NCBI GenBank assembly: GCA_019802505.1
Contig: JAFMOC010000003.1
Location: 6,394,001-6,458,000 of the forward strand
Length of the DNA: 64,000 bases
Direction: 5' to 3'
From: Corydoras sp. C115
Taxonomy: Eukaryota; Chordata; Actinopteri; Siluriformes; Callichthyidae
Positions 44,661 to 56,700 of the stretch are shown here, piece after piece. The position numbers were made by a program, and so were the translations under genes. Each line of letters opens with the position of its first letter. The first letter of the stretch is position 1. Below the pieces are notes generated by a model that did no database searches, was not told where the DNA came from, and saw nothing but the letters and a program-made list of their open reading frames with translations.

Positions 44661-44885
44661 CACGTGGTGCGTGTATTTATTTCCGGTGTTCCTCGTCGTC
44701 TGTGTGCATCTTAGGTTTATTCTTGTCTCCTCGTCTCTGTATGCCGTTCTATGTGGTGTTTGGACACCCTAATAAAGTTTTGTTCCTGCCACATGCGTGC
44801 CTGGCTCCCTTCTGCGCATTAGAGCGCTGCGGTTCTGCGCTGTGTTTGCGCAGCCGAGTTTAACCCACGGTAGATGAGCGTGACA
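44661..44885 (+). repeat. Right direct repeat (3' LTR core)
   Basis: Same length as the left copy, beginning CACGTGGTGCGTGTATTTAT directly after GGGGGG and ending GAGCGTGACA. Confidence 0.88.
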
Positions 44886-44913
44886 GCTGTCCAGAATATT
44901 GAATTTGGTTGCC

Positions 44914-45127
44914 CATGCTCATCCAGGGGAGAAAGTTTTTGGTGCTTTACAGATACACTCAGGACATTACTTCAATTACGTCAATGGACAAACTTACTCA
45001 CTCAGACACACACACAAACACACAGTATATGGGGAAATTGAATCATTGTTTCTGGACTTTGGGAGAAAACCAGAAAACCCAAAAGAAACCCACGCGGACA
45101 CGGGGAGAACATGCCGCCTAAACTCCA
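44914..45127 (-). repeat. Degenerate SINE copy, left arm of an inverted pair
   Basis: This minus-oriented copy keeps CATCCAGGGGAGAAAGTTTT, a GGACTTTGGGAGAAAACC block and ACACGGGGAGAACATG, and stops at AACTCCACCCAG. It abuts a plus-oriented copy. Confidence 0.85.
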
Positions 45128-45133
45128 CCCAGT

Positions 45134-45319
45134 TTAGGTGGTTAGCACGTTCGCCTCTCAGCACTTGGGATTCCCGGTTCGAATCCCAATCTGGGTGGAG
45201 TTTACATGTTCTCCCCATGTCCGCATGGGTTTCCTCTGGGTTCTCCGGTTTCCTCCCATAGTCCAAAAACATGGATGAAGGTCAAATTTAATTCTCTAAA
45301 TTACACTATATAGAGTGTA

Positions 45320-45365
<46 letters not shown>

Positions 45366-45520
45366 GTGTGTGAGTGAGTGAGTGTGTGCCCAGCGATAGA
45401 TTGGCACCCTGTTCTGGGTGTATCTGCCCAGCGCCCGAAACGTTCTCCCTTGGATGGGCTTGGGGAACCCCCCCGCAACCCTAGTAGAGGATAAAGCGGA
45501 AGATATTGGAAGGATGGAAT
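45134..45520 (+). repeat. SINE copy with internal (GT)n expansion, right arm of the inverted pair
   Basis: It runs from AGGTGGTTAGCACGTTCGCC to the AGGATAAAGCGGAAGATATT tail. The GTGTGTCTGTGTGAGTGAGT segment found in other copies is expanded here into about 45 bases of GT. Confidence 0.9.
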
Positions 45521-45949
45521 AATAATAATAATAGTTATATCAAACATAAATACATAGGCTTACCAAGTAAAGGAACAAATGAATAAATTAGGAACATAAC
45601 AAAACATGTTATACATACATATAAATTTATTTAATTAATGCTACAAACTTGCACACATTCAAGATCTGAAAACAGGAGCCCTTGTAAGGCAGAGATTATC
45701 GAAGGCGTGCTGAAGCAAAAGCTTACAAAGAGAAAACTAAAGAAGCTTATGAGGGTCATGGTGGTGAAACTAGGTGTTAAAGTTCAGCCACACAGGAACA
45801 TGATGTCGGCACTGTTGGTTTTCCATGTATTTAGAGATTTAATAATGTTTCTATGGAGTAAGCCTCCTTATAGACTAGCATATCTTTTGTATGAAAATAT
45901 GGCATGAAAAATGTCTTATGCCACCACAGTGTCAAAAAATGTTCTAATT
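45521..45949. other. Short intergenic stretch, no gene
   Basis: An 89-codon plus-strand ORF at 45638-45907 has a basic centre but no recognisable motif and no clear exon borders. It is treated as non-coding. Confidence 0.3.
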
Positions 45950-46145
45950 AGTGGCCTTTGCACACCAAAACATCTTAATAATCTCGGCAGTATGCTCTGT
46001 CCTTTTTTACAAAGTGCAGTAGTGTTGTCTGACCAGTCCAGTGTTGAGGTGAACACCCAGGTATTTATAAGTGTCCACCATGTAAATGTACATTCCCTGG
46101 TTGTTCACCGGTGTTGGAAGAGGGCAACGGACTCTTTGGAAATCT
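45950..46145 (-). pseudogene. LINE reverse-transcriptase fragment
   Basis: The minus strand reads FQRVRCPLPTPVNNQGMYIY, then VDTYKYLGVHLNTGL, the thumb-like KYLGV region of fish LINE ORF2, followed by stops. No catalytic motif is left. It is a dead fragment. Confidence 0.65.
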
Positions 46146-46401
46146 AAAAAATAAAACAAAACTTTGAATAAAACTAAGGAAACGTTGTTCTTGAAGTTAT
46201 TTTGTCTTTTAAGGTTGACTGAAACTTACATATAAATTACATATTATAGGCAAAAATATTACTGAACATTTTCTTAGTACTACTATGCTTTTGGATTAGC
46301 CATGACATTCTTCACTTTCTTATCGTTTTTTTGGTTCTGTATTAGTTAATGTTTAGTTTAGTTATGCTTTCTCGTCTGTGTTGTTTAAGTTAATTTGTAA
46401 G

Positions 46402-46687
46402 CTTATTTGCCATAACCTAAAATTAGTATACGAGTTTTCAAGTTTAATTGTATTTGACTCAGATTTGCATTGTTGGGTAACATACTGTTTGGAGAATTCA
46501 ATTGACCTTGATCTTGAGCCCACACGGACACAGGGAGAACATGGAAACTCGCGTTGTCGGGTTACCCAATATGATTCAAGACCATCATTTGTATAGAACT
46601 TATTTGCCATAACCTAAAATTAGTATACGAGTTTTCAAGTTTAACTGTATTTGACTCAGATTTGCATTGTTGGGTAACATACTGTTT
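46402..46687. repeat. 89-bp direct duplication flanking a SINE scrap
   Basis: The segments 46402-46490 and 46599-46687 are the same 89 bases with one visible substitution. Between them lie 108 bases, the first part of which is SINE-derived (GGAGAATTCAATTGACC, CGGACACAGGGAGAACATGG). Confidence 0.9.
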
Positions 46688-46764
46688 CAATACATACAAA
46701 AAAATACACAAATTGAAACTTTACAACTTTAAAGCATTTGTTAATTACATCTTAACAACAGTCA

Positions 46765-47050
46765 TTCATTCAATGATGATCTTCTGCTTAATATTCTAAT
46801 TGAGTTGCAGGGGAGGGGTTCTCCATGCCCATCCAGGGGAGAACGTTTCGGGCGCTGGGCAGATATATCCAGAACAGGGAGCCAATCTATCGCTGGGCAC
46901 ACTCACACAAGCACACTCTATATAGGGCAATTTGGAGAATTCAATTGACCTTGACCTCGAACCCACGCGGACACGGGGAGAACATGGAAACTCCACCCAG
47001 ATTGGGATTTGAACAAGAATCCCCAGCTCTGAGAGCCACCATGCCACCCA
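46765..47050 (-). repeat. SINE copy, internally shortened
   Basis: It runs from the ATTCATTCAATGATGATCTTC tail through CATCCAGGGGAGAACGTTTC to GCCACCATGCCACCC. The block around the GTTTTTGGACTGTGGGAGG segment is deleted. Confidence 0.88.
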
Positions 47051-47759
47051 TCTAAACAATCTTTCTTAAAATGTAGGTTTAATGTACATTCAAATACTAT
47101 CAGCTGCAAAGCTGCAACTAGTATTACTGAACATTTTCATAGCTAATACATTAAAATTGTATTTTTGTTGTTTTGTCTTAACCTCCAAAGATTACTGTAT
47201 GCTCATACTCAAAATTGCATCTTATGTGATCTTAGAACTGTGGTTGAATAATAAGTTTCTGTGGTGGCACTGATTGAGCATGATGGTGAGGCTGTTGTGC
47301 TGTATCTCTTGTTTTTCTTTGTCTGTGTCTAGTGGATGTTATGGTCAGGGACTGTGGTTTTCTTTCTTTTCCAAACAGATGCTTAAGATTTTTAAAGAAT
47401 GTTATGTTCATAAATTGGCATTTCTGCACATGTGATAGCATTTATATGAAGCTATTTTCCATGTTAATTTATATCATCTGGGAAATGCTCAGCAATAAGC
47501 TATATTTAGAACAAACAAAGACTAAACCAAAAATATAAAGACTCCCCCTGGCCTTATTTGCAGAGAACCCATTGCCGAAAAATGAGGCAAAAACCATAAA
47601 GACTTAAAGATATAACTTATACTTGGTATAAAATCAATATGTTGTAGTTGTAAACCATGTTTTCACCCGATGTGAAGTGATTGTTCAGTATATCAGAAAT
47701 ATAAAAATGTTATAATAACTCACTACTTATGCACAAACCATGAAAGGAAGGCTTATTTC

Positions 47760-47807
47760 ACAGTTTTCTCTGGGTTCCTCAGGTTCCTCAGTTTTCTCTG
47801 GGTTCCT

Positions 47808-47901
<94 letters not shown>

Positions 47902-47995
47902 ACAGTGATGGATCGGCACCCTGTCTTTGGTGTATCTGTCCAGCATCCAAAAAAAAGTCTCCCCTGGATCGGCATGGACCCTAGTAGTAATAAGG
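47760..47995 (+). repeat. SINE remnant with large (GT)n expansion
   Basis: The 5' part is a duplicated TTTTCTCTGGGTTCCTCAG. About 90 bases of GT (about 47812-47900) replace the GTGTGTCTGTG segment, followed by CACAGTGATGGATCGGCACC and the end block. Confidence 0.85.
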
Positions 47996-49161
47996 GCTAA
48001 CCTTTGGTTATCTGGTTATAATTTCATTTTCATTATGTTCTAGGATCCCATCTAGGCTTCGTAATTGTCTTTTGTTATGTGAGAGAAAAAAACTCCTGAA
48101 CAACTAATGCAGACATTCTGAAAAATTTAAATAACACAGATAGCCCACTCTGGCAGTAGAACCTTTATGCAAAGAAATAATACTTTCTGTCCATAAACCC
48201 TCAACTGAGGTAAAGGATGCTTGGAACCATAATCCCAGGAAAACAAGAAGTGCTGCGATTGGCAATATAATTGCTAGGATAGCTTGAGGCAAACCCAAGT
48301 AATTTCATGACATATGCTTGTAGAAATGGCGGCCGGGATGTGACTGCTGTCAAGTGGTGGCCTCTGGGAGTAGGTTTGCATAAAAGCCTGGAAGTTCTTT
48401 TAAGAGTATGGACAGGCAGTGTTCTTTAAGTGCTGATGTTTTCAGTTGTGTGATCTGTGGTGTTTAAATTGTTTTGTTGTGCCCTCCGGTGAGCCTCCTG
48501 GATCTGCAGCACAATTATGTGTTCAGATATGTACAAGAATGCACAATGAAAGGCTTAAAATCACTTTTGCTTGGAAATACTCTCTGGGCAAAGAAATGGT
48601 AATAGATGTTAATCACATAAAACATTCATAGATATTTGGAGCATATTGATGTTACTTATAAAAACCCACTGAAAATAGATATATACAGAGTTGATACTAC
48701 TGTGATACATAGATATCATACATACTGCAGATAACAGACAAAAAAGGTTGGTTTGGTAAAGTATGCTTTTTTCAGTGAAGTCTTAAGTAATAAATGATTA
48801 CAGTACAGCATCTGTACAAGATACAGATCTAAAATTAGTTTGTAGTGTGCACCTCATTATCTAAATTAAAATAAACATAATGTTCCAGTCATGCAAAAAA
48901 TAAATAAGTAAATAAATACTGTAAGATATCATGAACCCATAAGGCAATTATCATGCTGCCAGTCTGCTGTAAATTCATTAAAAACTAAACCTAACCACGT
49001 AAACACCACTAGGTGGAGACAAAATATAAGATACTTAAATAACAGCTATTAAACAATATTTATTAATAACGTTCAAACATACAGGTTTAACCAACACAAA
49101 ACTACATAAATTAAATTACAATAAAACAATACAAAGCAGCAGAAAAATCATATATCATATA

Positions 49162-49167
<6 letters not shown>
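47996..49167. other. Intergenic stretch, no gene recognised
   Basis: AT-rich unique sequence with no motif or exon-like ORF I can support. Confidence 0.35.
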
Positions 49168-49354
<187 letters not shown>

Positions 49355-49488
49355 TGTGTGTTATATATGAACAGATATGACAAATCTATGCTGTATATGC
49401 TGGGTCTTAAATCAAAAGGATATTATATTTATTTACGCATTTGTACCACCAGGGGTCACTTAAAGACCACAAACACGCCAGAAACGCA

Positions 49489-49490
<2 letters not shown>

Positions 49491-49536
<46 letters not shown>
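49491..49536. repeat. (CA)n microsatellite
   Basis: AC dinucleotide run of about 44 bases, opposite in strand to the GT run 150 bases to the left, so the two could pair. Confidence 0.95.
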
Positions 49537-49541
<5 letters not shown>

Positions 49542-50393
49542 ACAACACATATATACATGCAATATACAGTACCAGTTACCATGTACTGTAGATGGACTTT
49601 TAGTAAAATTACAGACTGCAGTACATCTGTTTTCTTGATGATGATCAGGACCATCACAGAACAGGTTCTGTGTTGGTTAAACACTTCAACAATTCAACAC
49701 TTAACACTTAACACTTAACATTTAACTTTCATTCATTCATTCTATAATTAATTCATTCAACGATTATCTTAATCATGGCTAGGGTCACAGAGGATAATAA
49801 TAAAGAGTATTATAGTATAATAAAGAGTAAAACAATAACCATGTTCCACTAAACAGCTGAAGTCTTGTATTATGCAAAGATGATCAATAATTCCACTTGC
49901 AAAATATTATTCTTTTTTCTTTTATCAACCAATATAGTAATATAGCATTGCTGTAAAACTACCATTACATTGAAGCAAATTACAAATTATTATATTAACA
50001 GAATAAAATAAAATTAGTCATTTAAAACATTGTAATTTTTCTTTATGCATTAGATGCCTAAATAAATATTTTATAAAAATTACAAAATGGCATGCTTAAT
50101 TTTATTGCAATTTACAGAATATTCTATTTTCTTATAGCGTGTTTGCAAAAAGATCTCAAATCCTTATATTTCGCTTAATCCTTACTAGGGTTGCTGAGGG
50201 GTTCCCTATGCCTTCACAGCTGGACCACTGGCAGGATCCAGAGAGCCACTGATGGTGGTTTCAGGTGTGCTAGACGCTATTTGAGTAGCATGTAAGGTAG
50301 CATTGGGTTCCTTATCTTTAATACTGCGGAGAGAGAAGCGAAGTTAGTTTCTTTAAAAAAAATCATTGCCTAATTGCTGTGTATTTTAATGCT

Positions 50394-50690
50394 GGTTGCT
50401 AGTTTAAAGCCTGGGGCGGCATCATTATCTTTTCTTCATCCTGTTTCTTTAATACTGGTTGCTGGTCATTTAAATGAGGTTGTATTTCTTCCTTTCTACT
50501 TTCTGATTCTCATGCCAGTTGCTGGTCTAAAGACCAGGGAAGCATAATTTCTATTCTCGCAGTGTTTACCTGCCGGTTGCTGGTCTAAACACTGCGGCGG
50601 CATAACTTATATTCTCGCAGTGTTTACCTGTTAGTTGCTGTTCTAAAGACCAGAGCAGCATTTATTGCTGTGATTTGTTCTCATCAGTTC
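50394..50690 (+). repeat. 58-63-bp tandem repeat, about five units
   Basis: GTTGCT(G/A)GT starts units at 50395, 50458, 50518, 50576 and 50634. The spacing is 63, 60, 58 and 58, so the last units are the most regular. Units share TCTAAAGACCAGGGCGGCAT-like and CTCGCAGTGTTTACCTG blocks. Several contain a short TCTAAAGA/CCAGAG palindrome-like core. Confidence 0.85.
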
Positions 50691-52090
50691 TGGTTTGTAA
50701 CTAAATGACCGTGCCCAACACGCGTTCTGGGGCATTACATTCTTCCCAGCATTCTTCCTAGCAAATTTCTTTATACCATTCGCTTACAGTATAGGCAGTT
50801 ATTATTGCAATGTGACTAAAAAAGCATTTAGAAATAATATATGATCTGGATGGATAATTAGATTTAATGTTAACATCTGCTTTGTATAGTGTATGTATAT
50901 TGTATTATAATCACCACCCATTTAGCATGCTCGCGATTTTAAGTTGTAGTCTAAGCACTCAATTAATCACGAAAATTATACCATAAATAATAGTCATAAT
51001 TAAAGTTTAATTTTTTTTATAAATAATTATTTGAATAGTTTTTTAAATTGCTATCAATGTCAAATCAATTAAATGTAATAAACTATTATTAATGTGTGGT
51101 TAGGTCAGGCATGTCTGAATTTACCACTGTTCAGTGACCAATAAAAAGCTGGACTGTTTGGAATCCAAAAAGTTGTTCTGTGCAAAACATATTGACAGCT
51201 GGGTAAAAAACACATTTTCACATTGTGGTAGCTGCTTTGGTGGTACACACTTCAGTCATGGCATTATGTAAAATGCATAGTTATATTTTTAATTGTTACA
51301 TCTACAAAATAAATTGTCTTATTATATTGTCTTTACAATTCCAAAACATAGCAAAGTGGTCTATAAGAAATGGTAAAAGTGACACAGTAATGGTTGACAT
51401 GCACAACAAACTTACTGCTGTCATTGTCATGGTATTGTCCTGACACCAGTGCAGCATTCCCAGACACAATGACAGGATTGGAGACAGGATGTGCCTTCAC
51501 CAGGGTGGGATTTTATTTCTAATGTTTAATTATTAAGTTGCTTGAGCATCTAAACACAAAGAGAACATAACTAAAATGCCTTTTTAGTGTGGAGTCTGGC
51601 TCGCTCATACTGCCGCAGAGGTGGTCCCTCTTTAATCTAAAGCCTCTCCCCTCTTTAAATTGTTACATACACACAGACAAATAACACAGACCAAACCACA
51701 AATGAGTTGCCTTACTTTACCTGCTTTCCTAATCTGACCGCAATCCCATTTCACAAATCGACCACTACTAACCTTGACTTGGACCTTGACTTGGACCTGA
51801 TTACTTGTTTTGATCTTGACACCAACAGTCTTGACAAAACTAGTCTACCTGATGAAATGTATAGAGATGTATCTTCTATAGGTAATTTAAAGGTAAAAAT
51901 GTTTTTGCAGGTATTTATGGATTTGTTAAATTTGATCTTAGATATGTTTGTAAATTGCAAAACTAAAAGTGTTTAAAACATTTTATAAAAAATATTCATC
52001 TCACTTTTTACACTCAATACAGTAATGATTTTGTATGTGGGAGGATGTTTGGATGTATTTATGATCTGTGCTTTATATTTTTGCAGCTCT
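50691..52090. other. Intergenic stretch, no gene recognised
   Basis: Mostly unique AT-rich sequence. The segment at 51440-51660 (GACAGGATTGGAGACAGGATG near 51470) resembles old LTR-type sequence. A plus-strand ORF at 51707-51976 owes its LDLDLD run to a short TTGACTTGGACC repeat and is not convincing. Confidence 0.35.
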
Positions 52091-52094
52091 ATGT

Positions 52095-52385
52095 AACTTT
52101 GGTGTCTCGTGGCTCTTTAGGGACACCATTAAATGAGACTTTAAGACTGACCCTCATCACCACTTTAATTAAACATGCTTTCATTAAAGGCTTTCTCTTC
52201 TTATTAGCAGCTCATAATTGATTTCATTTGTCTCTCATCAGATATTGGCTCTGACCTCTACTTAGTTAATGAATTAATTGATCTTCCCCCAATGTATTTG
52301 GGGTTGCTAAGAGGATTTGGACATGTTATGGCTTAATCTTGTGTTCTGTGACCCCTGAACCATTTCATCTGTTCAGCGGCAGTGA
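52095..52385. promoter_or_regulatory. Possible conserved non-coding element rich in homeodomain-type sites
   Basis: This is a non-repetitive block denser in ATTA/TAAT cores than its surroundings (CTTTAATTAAACATGC, TAATTGATTT, GTTAATGAATTAATTGATC). It has no ORF and no transposon end. Only composition and motif density support it. Cross-species alignment would decide. Confidence 0.25.
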
Positions 52386-52544
52386 CATTTTTTTTAAATG
52401 GCCATGAACTTATTTGTCAGTTACAGAGCTTCAGATAAGTATTGTTCCATATACTGCTTTATTGCTATAAGTAAAATAGCCCTCTACCTTCTTATCTACA
52501 CATCAACTAAAGTGTAGCCATGTTTTTTATTTTTAATACATTTT

Positions 52545-52700
52545 CAAAACTCTCAAGAAAACTTTTTTCACATGGTCATAATGGGGTATTTTGTGTAGAA
52601 TTTTGAGGAAAGAGATTAATGTAATACAATTTGGAATAAGGCTGTAACGTAAGAAAATGTGGAAAAAGTGAAGCGCTGTGAATACTTTCCGGATGCACTG
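52545..52700 (-). repeat. Solo arm of a Tc1-like transposon
   Basis: Read on the minus strand, it begins CAGTGCATCCGGAAAGTATT after TA, then CACAGCGCTTCACTTTTTCC, the known terminal repeat of a different fish Tc1 family. The element body and other end are missing. Confidence 0.75.
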
Positions 52701-52851
52701 TATATAAAGAAAATGAAGACACCAAACAACAATGTCAAAACTAATGATCTGTGTGTCGTTCAGGTAGGGGTTACCATTTTGCATGTTATGACGTGTCCTT
52801 GGCCAAGTGATCGCGATGAGCAGGGAGGGAAGCTAAGTTAGCTCCGTGCCA

Positions 52852-52980
52852 TTGGCTGTAGCATGGTTGTGATAAAGTGCAATCCTGGAGTGTGGTTCTA
52901 ATGAAGAGAAATTCTTGAGTGTTGTTCTAATAAAGATCAATCCAGGAGCGTCATTCTAATAACGGGCAATCCTGTTGGTG
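52852..52980. repeat. 29-bp tandem repeat, about four units
   Basis: AATCCTGGAGTGTGGTTCTA-type units start at 52881, 52910, 52939 and 52968, exactly 29 bases apart, with a diverged unit before them. Confidence 0.85.
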
Positions 52981-53409
52981 ATGGCAACTCGTGTGGAGGT
53001 CTCTTCAATATAATAATTGTCAAAATTGAATGATATGAATAACATTACTAGTACTAATTAATGGTGAAAGATATCAGGATGTGATGAGGCGGGTTCATAC
53101 TCACACAATACAAACACGTAACAGAGTAAGCTAGTGGTCAGTGTACACTGGAGATCAAAATTATGGCGGCAGGGGCCAGATCAGGTAAATAGTAACACCT
53201 GCCTGGGAGTGAGGTTGCTAATTATCTCTCCTGCTGTGTGAGAGTGAAACGAGGCTGGATGTGGGAGATGGAGGAGAAAGAGTGGGATCTAAAAGGGACA
53301 GTGTAACTGTGGACATTACCATAAGTTTGATACTGTGACTACCCCATATTTTGTGGAAAAAGCTCCTAATTTGTGGTAAAACCTTTTTGGTTTGCCTTGC
53401 CTGTTCCTC

Positions 53410-53765
53410 ATGTCACAACCATGAACTGATTATACCCATTTAATTGCAGCCTAACTTTCATCTTTTCGCTGGCTTTGCAAAAGCCATTCCAAAGTGACTG
53501 GAACCATCTGGCAGCAAGTTGTCCAGTTGAAGGCCAGTCTGTTTCTACCACACCCAACTCACCCAGCAATTATTTTTTGACATTGTGAACTGGGGCACAT
53601 TAATGCTGAAACAGAAAAAGGCCTTCCCTTAACTATTCCACCAAAACATTAATTTGTCCAAAATGCATGGTTAGGTGTGAGATTCATGTGAGCCAATTAG
53701 ACTAGAAAAACAATGAAGAATTAGAGATTAATAAGGGGTGTGTCAATACTTTTGTCTATATGCAC
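53410..53765. repeat. Decayed DNA-transposon remnant
   Basis: It contains AAAAAGGCCTTCCCTTAACT, TTTGTCCAAAATGCATGG and ends GGTGTGTCAATACTTTTGTC, phrases typical of old Tc1-like or related fish elements. Borders and coding capacity are lost. Confidence 0.45.
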
Positions 53766-56700
53766 ATACAAAGTATATACATACATATCTAGATGTTGTT
53801 TCATGTTATCCATCTATTAATAAATAAATTAGATAGGGTATGACAAAAAAATGGCTTCGTTTTTGCATTATATGCACTGGAGATCACCAAGATGTGACTT
53901 ATGTGTCACAAAAGAACAAAAATATTGGGAAATAAATTTTAATCGATAAGTTTAGGTGTTTCATTTAGGCCTGTTCCCATAGGTATATGAAACAAGTGCC
54001 TCCCTATAGGTCAACTTAAAAGAGATTTAAAGTTTCATTAAAGATACTGATGTCCATATAATGTGTCTATATGTATAATGTTTCTAGAACACATTTGGAA
54101 ATAACAATCGTAACAGCAGTTTCTTACAGTAACAGTAGCTCTGGCCACCCAGTGAAAAAGCCTCAGGCTTGATGATACTTTCTATCAATCTGTCAATGTA
54201 TTAAATCAGTAAGAAACTTTCTATTCAGAAAAATATATCATCTTTTATTAGGTCAGAGAGTTCACTTCTTCCTCTTTTTTTAGATTGGAATAGTGTGTTA
54301 ATCCTGGACATATGGGACCCTAGTGGATTAGAGAATGAAAAAAACATCTGTAGACTTTAAGATCAGGAGGCTGAACGTCTGCACAATGATCTTGGAAGCT
54401 CTGAACTAGAGATTTCGTACATTTCAGAGAATGTCACTCAGCACTGAGGTCAATATGATCATTGATTACATCAGGATTCGAGACATGCAGAACAGCAATA
54501 TAGGAATTGGGAGCATTTTTGTGTGTTTTAAGAGCAGCAAAAATTAATTTTACAAATTACTTTTAAATTAAGCATATTTCCTATATTAATTTAAATTAAG
54601 CATATTTCTTTGACTGCCCTGGTAACAAGAAAAATAATGGACTTCAATTCTCGCCTATCTGTATCAATAGTCTATGTTTCAGCAGAGAAAAAAAAAATGG
54701 GGAGAAGCCTCAGCCACCATATAAAGAGTGAGCCAGAAATAACATCAACACTAACAATTAAGTTGAATGGCATACTAAAACATTTATGCTTTCATCTCTT
54801 TGAACAAAAAAAAGTGTGTTTATTTATATCTTGTAAATCCCATCTCCAGTGCTAAGTGACTCTAGGCTTGTTATAAGAAAAAACATGGAAAATAAGGACG
54901 TCACACGACCCCAGATGATGAGTTCAGACCATTTTAAAGTTGGGGTCCATGGCATATACCATGGTAAATGATGAAATATGAGAAATTGGGAGTTCAGGGC
55001 TGGTCTGAAAATAAAAAAGCATTAGTGCTTGTGTTTGATGTGGCTATAAATAATTGGTCTCTGCCAGAACACTGAAGCACCTACAGTACTGCTCTCACTT
55101 GCCCATCAAAATAGGCAGAAATGATGGAGTATTTCAAGTGAATCACTTTGAAAAGTCTTTTTGTAGAAGAGGCCAGTTAATGAAAGATGCTAGCTGAAAC
55201 TGGGCTGGGATTCATAGATGATTATACTTATGAGTGTAAGGTGGCAAACCAGTTAGCATGAGTTTGAGCTGCCCACACAGAGACAGAAAGACCAGACATG
55301 ACACAATTTGCCCCCTTTTTACAATTCATTAAGTTCAAACCCCTTCATTGGCACATCCATGGGTTGCTTTCCCTGATATTCCCTGTTTGTGTATGTGTGA
55401 GTATATGTGGTTGTCTCATCTGTTGCAGGTGGGGGTAATCAGCAACATACTGTACATGCAAATATACGCTCGACTGGCTTGGTGGTGTGGCTGTTTGTCC
55501 CGGCATTTCCAGAACCAGCACTCTGTACTGGAAATCGTACATCGTGCTTATCACTATCAAACACAAACTATTAAATTTAATGCTAAAACAATGGTTGGTT
55601 TTTGCCTCCCTCACTTGCTAATTTGTGGGGCAACTGACCGAAGGCACATCTACAATTTGCAAGCTGAATGCAGATATAGTTGCGCCAAGGGTGTTGCTGG
55701 AGCCAGAAAAGTGGACAGGCTATGATTGGTGAAGATGTAAAAGAGTCCAGCTCATCTGGCTTTCATGGATCATGACACATATTGCCTTGACAAAAACATA
55801 CACCTCAGAAGGTCTAAGCTTACCACCTGGGCTCAGATGAGTGCAGTAACAGTATATATTAGCATTTTTCATAATGAAAAATAAAAAATAAGTAACAGAA
55901 AAAGAACACCAACCCAACAACACAAATACTTTTGGTCGTTTTGTCTCATTCCTGATGCTTTCACAATGATTGTGTTTGGCTGTGCTACCCTCAGATTCCA
56001 GAGTTTGCATTTATCTATTTATTGCAGCCTGTCCAGTTCTTTTAAGCAAAGGTGTTGCTTAGTTGCTAAGAGGTCTTTTGTTGCTCCTCTGACATACAAC
56101 ACAACACACCAACTGCATATCTGTTGATTTTTCTGTGAATGCCCATTGTATGGCAACTTTATCTTGTTCTTGGCTGCATGATGTGTCAGCATTTGCACTC
56201 CAGCACATGTGGTTCACATAATAAGCTTGACGCATTCTGCTTCTTAAACTGTGCCCACCAGCACTGCAACGCAGCAAGTCAAACATGCTGTTGTAAGCAC
56301 ACCATTGTAAGCATGCTTATAAACACCTTCAGCACTCCTGCCACATTGCCTCTGTAAACTGCAAATAAACTTGCTGTATTAATGTGTTAGTCTAGCCACC
56401 AGAACTCCCAATGTTTCTGCCACCATCTTTCCATTTACACTTTCCTGTGTTTCCCTTGACCTATTTGTCCAACCTTTGTCACAGCTCAGTCTTCTATGCT
56501 CACTATGCTCTCCATGGCCATGCTCTTCCAACCCCAGACTAAGCTGTAAGGCAGCCCCTATTCAATGTAGCACGCCACCACATTCAGTTGTCCCTTTAAG
56601 CATTCTTGTTTTTTGCCATAGGCACATTTTAGTTCACCATCAGGAACTAAACAGGCATATGGTTTATTACTCACTCCTGAAGAGGGTGGTTGCTGGAATA

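Larger units (their letters stand above)
43076..44885 (+). mobile_element. Small GC-rich LTR element without gag or pol
   Basis: Two collinear 225-bp direct repeats (43076-43300 and 44661-44885) flank 1.36 kb of GC-rich internal sequence. The 3' repeat is directly preceded by a T8G6 tract resembling a polypurine-type site, and both repeats carry AATAAA and end GTGACA. No reverse transcriptase, RNase H, integrase or capsid motif is readable. One long ORF (398 codons) fills the interior. It looks like a non-autonomous LTR retroelement. The true 5' LTR may start further left, since LTR-like sequence continues back to about 42950. No flanking duplication was found. Confidence 0.75.

Noticed and set aside
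51707..51976. 89-codon ORF with an LDLDLD run
   Set aside because: The run comes from a short TTGACTTGGACC-type repeat. No domain or exon signals support it.
55345..55725. Overlapping 89- and 125-codon ORFs on opposite strands
   Set aside because: No motif in either and no splice or start context. Likely chance in less AT-rich sequence.
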